16,356 bases of DNA, from NCBI GenBank assembly GCA_002449665.1, contig DJXH01000020.1, positions 1 through 16,356 on the forward strand, in the 5' to 3' direction. Shown here one piece after another: positions 14,445 to 16,356 of the stretch. How positions within the stretch are numbered: position 1 is the stretch's first letter; each line of letters begins with the position of its first letter. The stretch comes from Bacteroidales bacterium UBA7009. GTDB lineage: Bacteria > Bacteroidota > Bacteroidia > Bacteroidales > Paludibacteraceae. Below the pieces are notes generated by a model. It saw only the letters and a program-made list of their open reading frames with translations, did not search any database and was not told where the DNA came from. The position numbers were made by a program, and so were the translations under genes.

Positions 14445-15527
14445 ATGTCCATACGAACAATTATCCTGTCAGCCGCAACACTTGCTTTCTCCATGTCGCT
14501 TTCGTCGTGCCGCCACGCGACCAAGACAGATGAGCGAACCACCATACAGACCGTTCAGACACAGCGGATATGGGAGGGCGGCTACTGCGCCTTCACCTCG
14601 CTCGTAAAATACAAAGACCGTTACTACTGCTCCTTCCGCGAGGGTGATGCCCATCTCTTTGACAAAGACGGCAAAGCGGAGGGCAAAGCGCGCATAATAG
14701 TGTCCGACGACGGCGAGAAATGGGAACCGCTATGGCTGTACGAAAAAGAAGGTATGGACCTGCGCGACCCCAAACTGTCGGTTACGCCCGACGGCAGACT
14801 GATGGTGCTGATGGGCGGGTCGGTGTATGAAAACAAACAACTCGTCAATATGTTTCCTCAAGCAGGTTTTTCAGAAGACGGCAAGACCTTCAGCGAGCTG
14901 CAGCCGGTCGTCTTCGACTCGGCTACATACAAAGGCAAGGAGTGGATATGGAAACTTGCGTGGCACCACGGCACAGGTTACGGCGTGGTATATGGCAGCG
15001 GTTTTTCGCTCGTCAGGACACAGGACGGCATACACTACGAGAAAATAACCGACCTTGATGTAAGCAACCGCCCCAACGAGACAGCAGTAGGCTTTCTCTC
15101 GGACAGTACTATGCTGCTGATGGTGCGCTGCGAAGAAGGGGGCAGAAACGGAATGTGGGGCAAAGCACGACCGCCCTACACCGACTGGGAATGGAAAGAG
15201 ATGGACGTTCCGCTCGGCGGACCGGAATTTATCGTGCTCGGCGACACAGCACTTATAGTCGGTACGCGCTCGCTCTACTCCACCGAAAAGACTATGCTCT
15301 TCAGGGGCGACACCGACTGCCGCTTGGAAGAGGTGTATATGCTGCCATCCGGAGGCGATGACAACAGTTATACAGGACTGCTCATAGAAAGCGACAAACT
15401 TTGGGTAACCTACTACTCCCGCCACGAGACGGAAAAAGCCTCCATCTATCTCTCTCGCATGCCGCTTGAGTGGTTCACCACCCCGATGACAAGTAAATAT
15501 TTCTACAAGACCAAACTGACACTATGA
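14445..15527 (+). CDS. Sialidase-fold (beta-propeller) lipoprotein, annotated-type exo-alpha-sialidase-like
   Basis: 360 residues with a lipoprotein signal (core 5-18, LSSC with Cys22). The mature part has repeats that resemble degenerate Asp-boxes: VSDDGEKWEPLW, FSEDGKTFSE and RTQDGIHYEK, which mark a sialidase-type six-bladed propeller. An YYCSFREGDAH segment early in the domain and DLRDPKLSVTPDGRLMVLMGG further on are typical of Bacteroidota proteins labelled exo-alpha-sialidase or sialidase-like; the FRE arginine is a candidate substrate-binding residue. No classical (F/Y)RIP motif is visible, so true sialidase activity is unproven and another glycan substrate is possible. It is likely held on the periplasmic or outer face by its lipid. 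It overlaps the MurF-Alr start by 4 bp (ATGA), suggesting co-translation with a wall-synthesis enzyme. Confidence 0.78.
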   Translation: MSIRTIILSAATLAFSMSLSSCRHATKTDERTTIQTVQTQRIWEGGYCAFTSLVKYKDRYYCSFREGDAHLFDKDGKAEGKARIIVSDDGEKWEPLWLYEKEGMDLRDPKLSVTPDGRLMVLMGGSVYENKQLVNMFPQAGFSEDGKTFSELQPVVFDSATYKGKEWIWKLAWHHGTGYGVVYGSGFSLVRTQDGIHYEKITDLDVSNRPNETAVGFLSDSTMLLMVRCEEGGRNGMWGKARPPYTDWEWKEMDVPLGGPEFIVLGDTALIVGTRSLYSTEKTMLFRGDTDCRLEEVYMLPSGGDDNSYTGLLIESDKLWVTYYSRHETEKASIYLSRMPLEWFTTPMTSKYFYKTKLTL

Positions 15528-16356
15528 AAATATCTGAAATCAACCAAGCCCTGAAAGGCATCTCGCAAGCGGAATGCACGACGGCAGAGGACATAGACAT
15601 AGAGTATCTTCTGACCGACTCGCGCGAACTTGGCGATGACCCCGCACATACGCTCTTTTTCGCCATCAAGACGGAGAAAAACGATGGAGCGAACTACATA
15701 AACGAGTTGAAAGACAGAGGCGTAAAGGCTTTTGTAAGGTCTAACGCCGTAGAAGCCTTGCAGGCACTTGCAGCATACAAGCGCGACAAATATCACGGTC
15801 AGGTAATAGGCATTACCGGCTCCAACGGCAAGACGGTAGTGAAAGAGTGGCTGTACGAGCTGCTCAAAGACGACTACCGCATAGTACGCTCACCACGCTC
15901 CTACAACTCGCAGATAGGCGTGCCACTGTCGGTTTGGCTGCTCAAAGAAGATACAGAATTAGCCATCTTTGAAGCCGGCATATCGCGCCCGGGAGAGATG
16001 GAAAGACTGGAGCGGATTATTCGCCCGACTATAGGCGTTATCACCTACATAGGCGAAGAGCACGGCGAGAACTTCACCGGCATAGAGCAAAAAAGGCAAG
16101 AGAAAATGCTATTATTCAAACGCTGTCCGATAGTAGTGGAAGACCCTACCCACCAGAATGTGAGGACATGCGCCGCCGTTATGCGCGCATTGGGCTACAG
16201 CGAAGATATCATAGCAAAACGCCTACTGCAACAGACCCATGAGACAGTAATGCAAATCAACCTCAAAGCCCTCACGGACAATGTAGGTTATTTCCGCTCG
16301 CTGCTCAACCAAACGACCAAACTGACCTGTATGGTCAAAGCCTTCGCCTACGGAGC
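15524..16356 (+). CDS. MurF-alanine racemase fusion with a strongly shortened MurF half (partial, C-terminus outside window)
   Basis: The first 277 residues are visible. The MurF N-terminal domain (LLTDSRELG at 29-37, LFFAIKTEKNDG at 44-55) leads into the central ATP-binding domain: GITGSNGKT at 96-104 with Lys103, SPRSYNSQIGVPLSVW, the Mg-binding region IFEAGISRPGEME, and IGEEHGENFTG with EKMLLFK. After CPIVV (201-205) it jumps to a helix like the one near the end of the normal central domain (residues about 211-235), and by residue 239 enters the racemase (HETVMQINLKAL). Lys272 in MVKAFAYG is the PLP lysine. Usual fusions have a MurF part of about 440-450 residues, so about 200 are absent, including the ligase C-terminal domain. 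The frame is intact through the junction. Alr is probably active; MurF probably is not. Confidence 0.88.
   Translation, partial: MKISEINQALKGISQAECTTAEDIDIEYLLTDSRELGDDPAHTLFFAIKTEKNDGANYINELKDRGVKAFVRSNAVEALQALAAYKRDKYHGQVIGITGSNGKTVVKEWLYELLKDDYRIVRSPRSYNSQIGVPLSVWLLKEDTELAIFEAGISRPGEMERLERIIRPTIGVITYIGEEHGENFTGIEQKRQEKMLLFKRCPIVVEDPTHQNVRTCAAVMRALGYSEDIIAKRLLQQTHETVMQINLKALTDNVGYFRSLLNQTTKLTCMVKAFAYG

Noticed and set aside
15524..16356. MurF-Alr as a frameshifted pseudogene
   Set aside because: The frame is open through the whole visible part, the Walker A and PLP lysine motifs are intact and the junction is in frame, so an in-frame reduction is the better reading.

Overview
The window looks like a chromosomal segment from a member of the Bacteroidales (phylum Bacteroidota). 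Three things support this: the promoters have the Bacteroidota form (TTTG, a 19-20 nt spacer, then TAnnTTTG); the left half is a FimA/Mfa1-type (type V) fimbrial locus, which is characteristic of the group; and the right edge carries a MurF-alanine racemase fusion, also typical of the phylum. No tRNA, rRNA, CRISPR array, insertion sequence or phage gene was seen. No gene-free stretch exceeds about 220 bases.

Left half (1-9170, minus strand): a five-gene surface-fimbria operon read right to left from one clear promoter at 9139-9169. The order is an outer-membrane DUF3575/OmpA-like protein (7406-9010), an Mfa1-type major fimbrillin lipoprotein (5594-7378), a FimB/Mfa2-type anchor lipoprotein (4559-5530), a second fimbrillin-like accessory lipoprotein (3468-4562), and a very large secreted right-handed beta-helix protein that runs off the left edge (1-3475). 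The last three genes overlap by 4 and 8 bp and are probably translationally coupled. A strong hairpin (5547-5585) separates them from the major subunit, which suits a large excess of shaft subunit over anchor and tip parts. The leader between promoter and first gene holds a run of 12 G (coding strand), a candidate slipped-strand phase-variation switch.

Middle (9228-10451): a THUMP-like SAM-dependent methyltransferase on the minus strand is divergent from the plus-strand operon. The two promoters are interlocked, each -33 box lying in the spacer of the other.

Right half (10495-16356, plus strand): a tightly packed operon of cell-wall and housekeeping genes: a GH73-type glucosaminidase with two LysM domains, a DUF721 protein, MutS2, FolK, a sialidase-fold lipoprotein, and the start of a MurF-Alr fusion. 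Two of these look internally shortened. MutS2 seems to lack the KOW-like segment before its Smr domain. The MurF half of MurF-Alr is only about 238 residues, with the Mur ligase C-terminal domain missing, yet it reads in frame into the racemase.

The best candidates for undescribed biology are the poly-G fimbrial operon ending in a modular giant beta-helix protein, and the collapsed MurF module fused to Alr.
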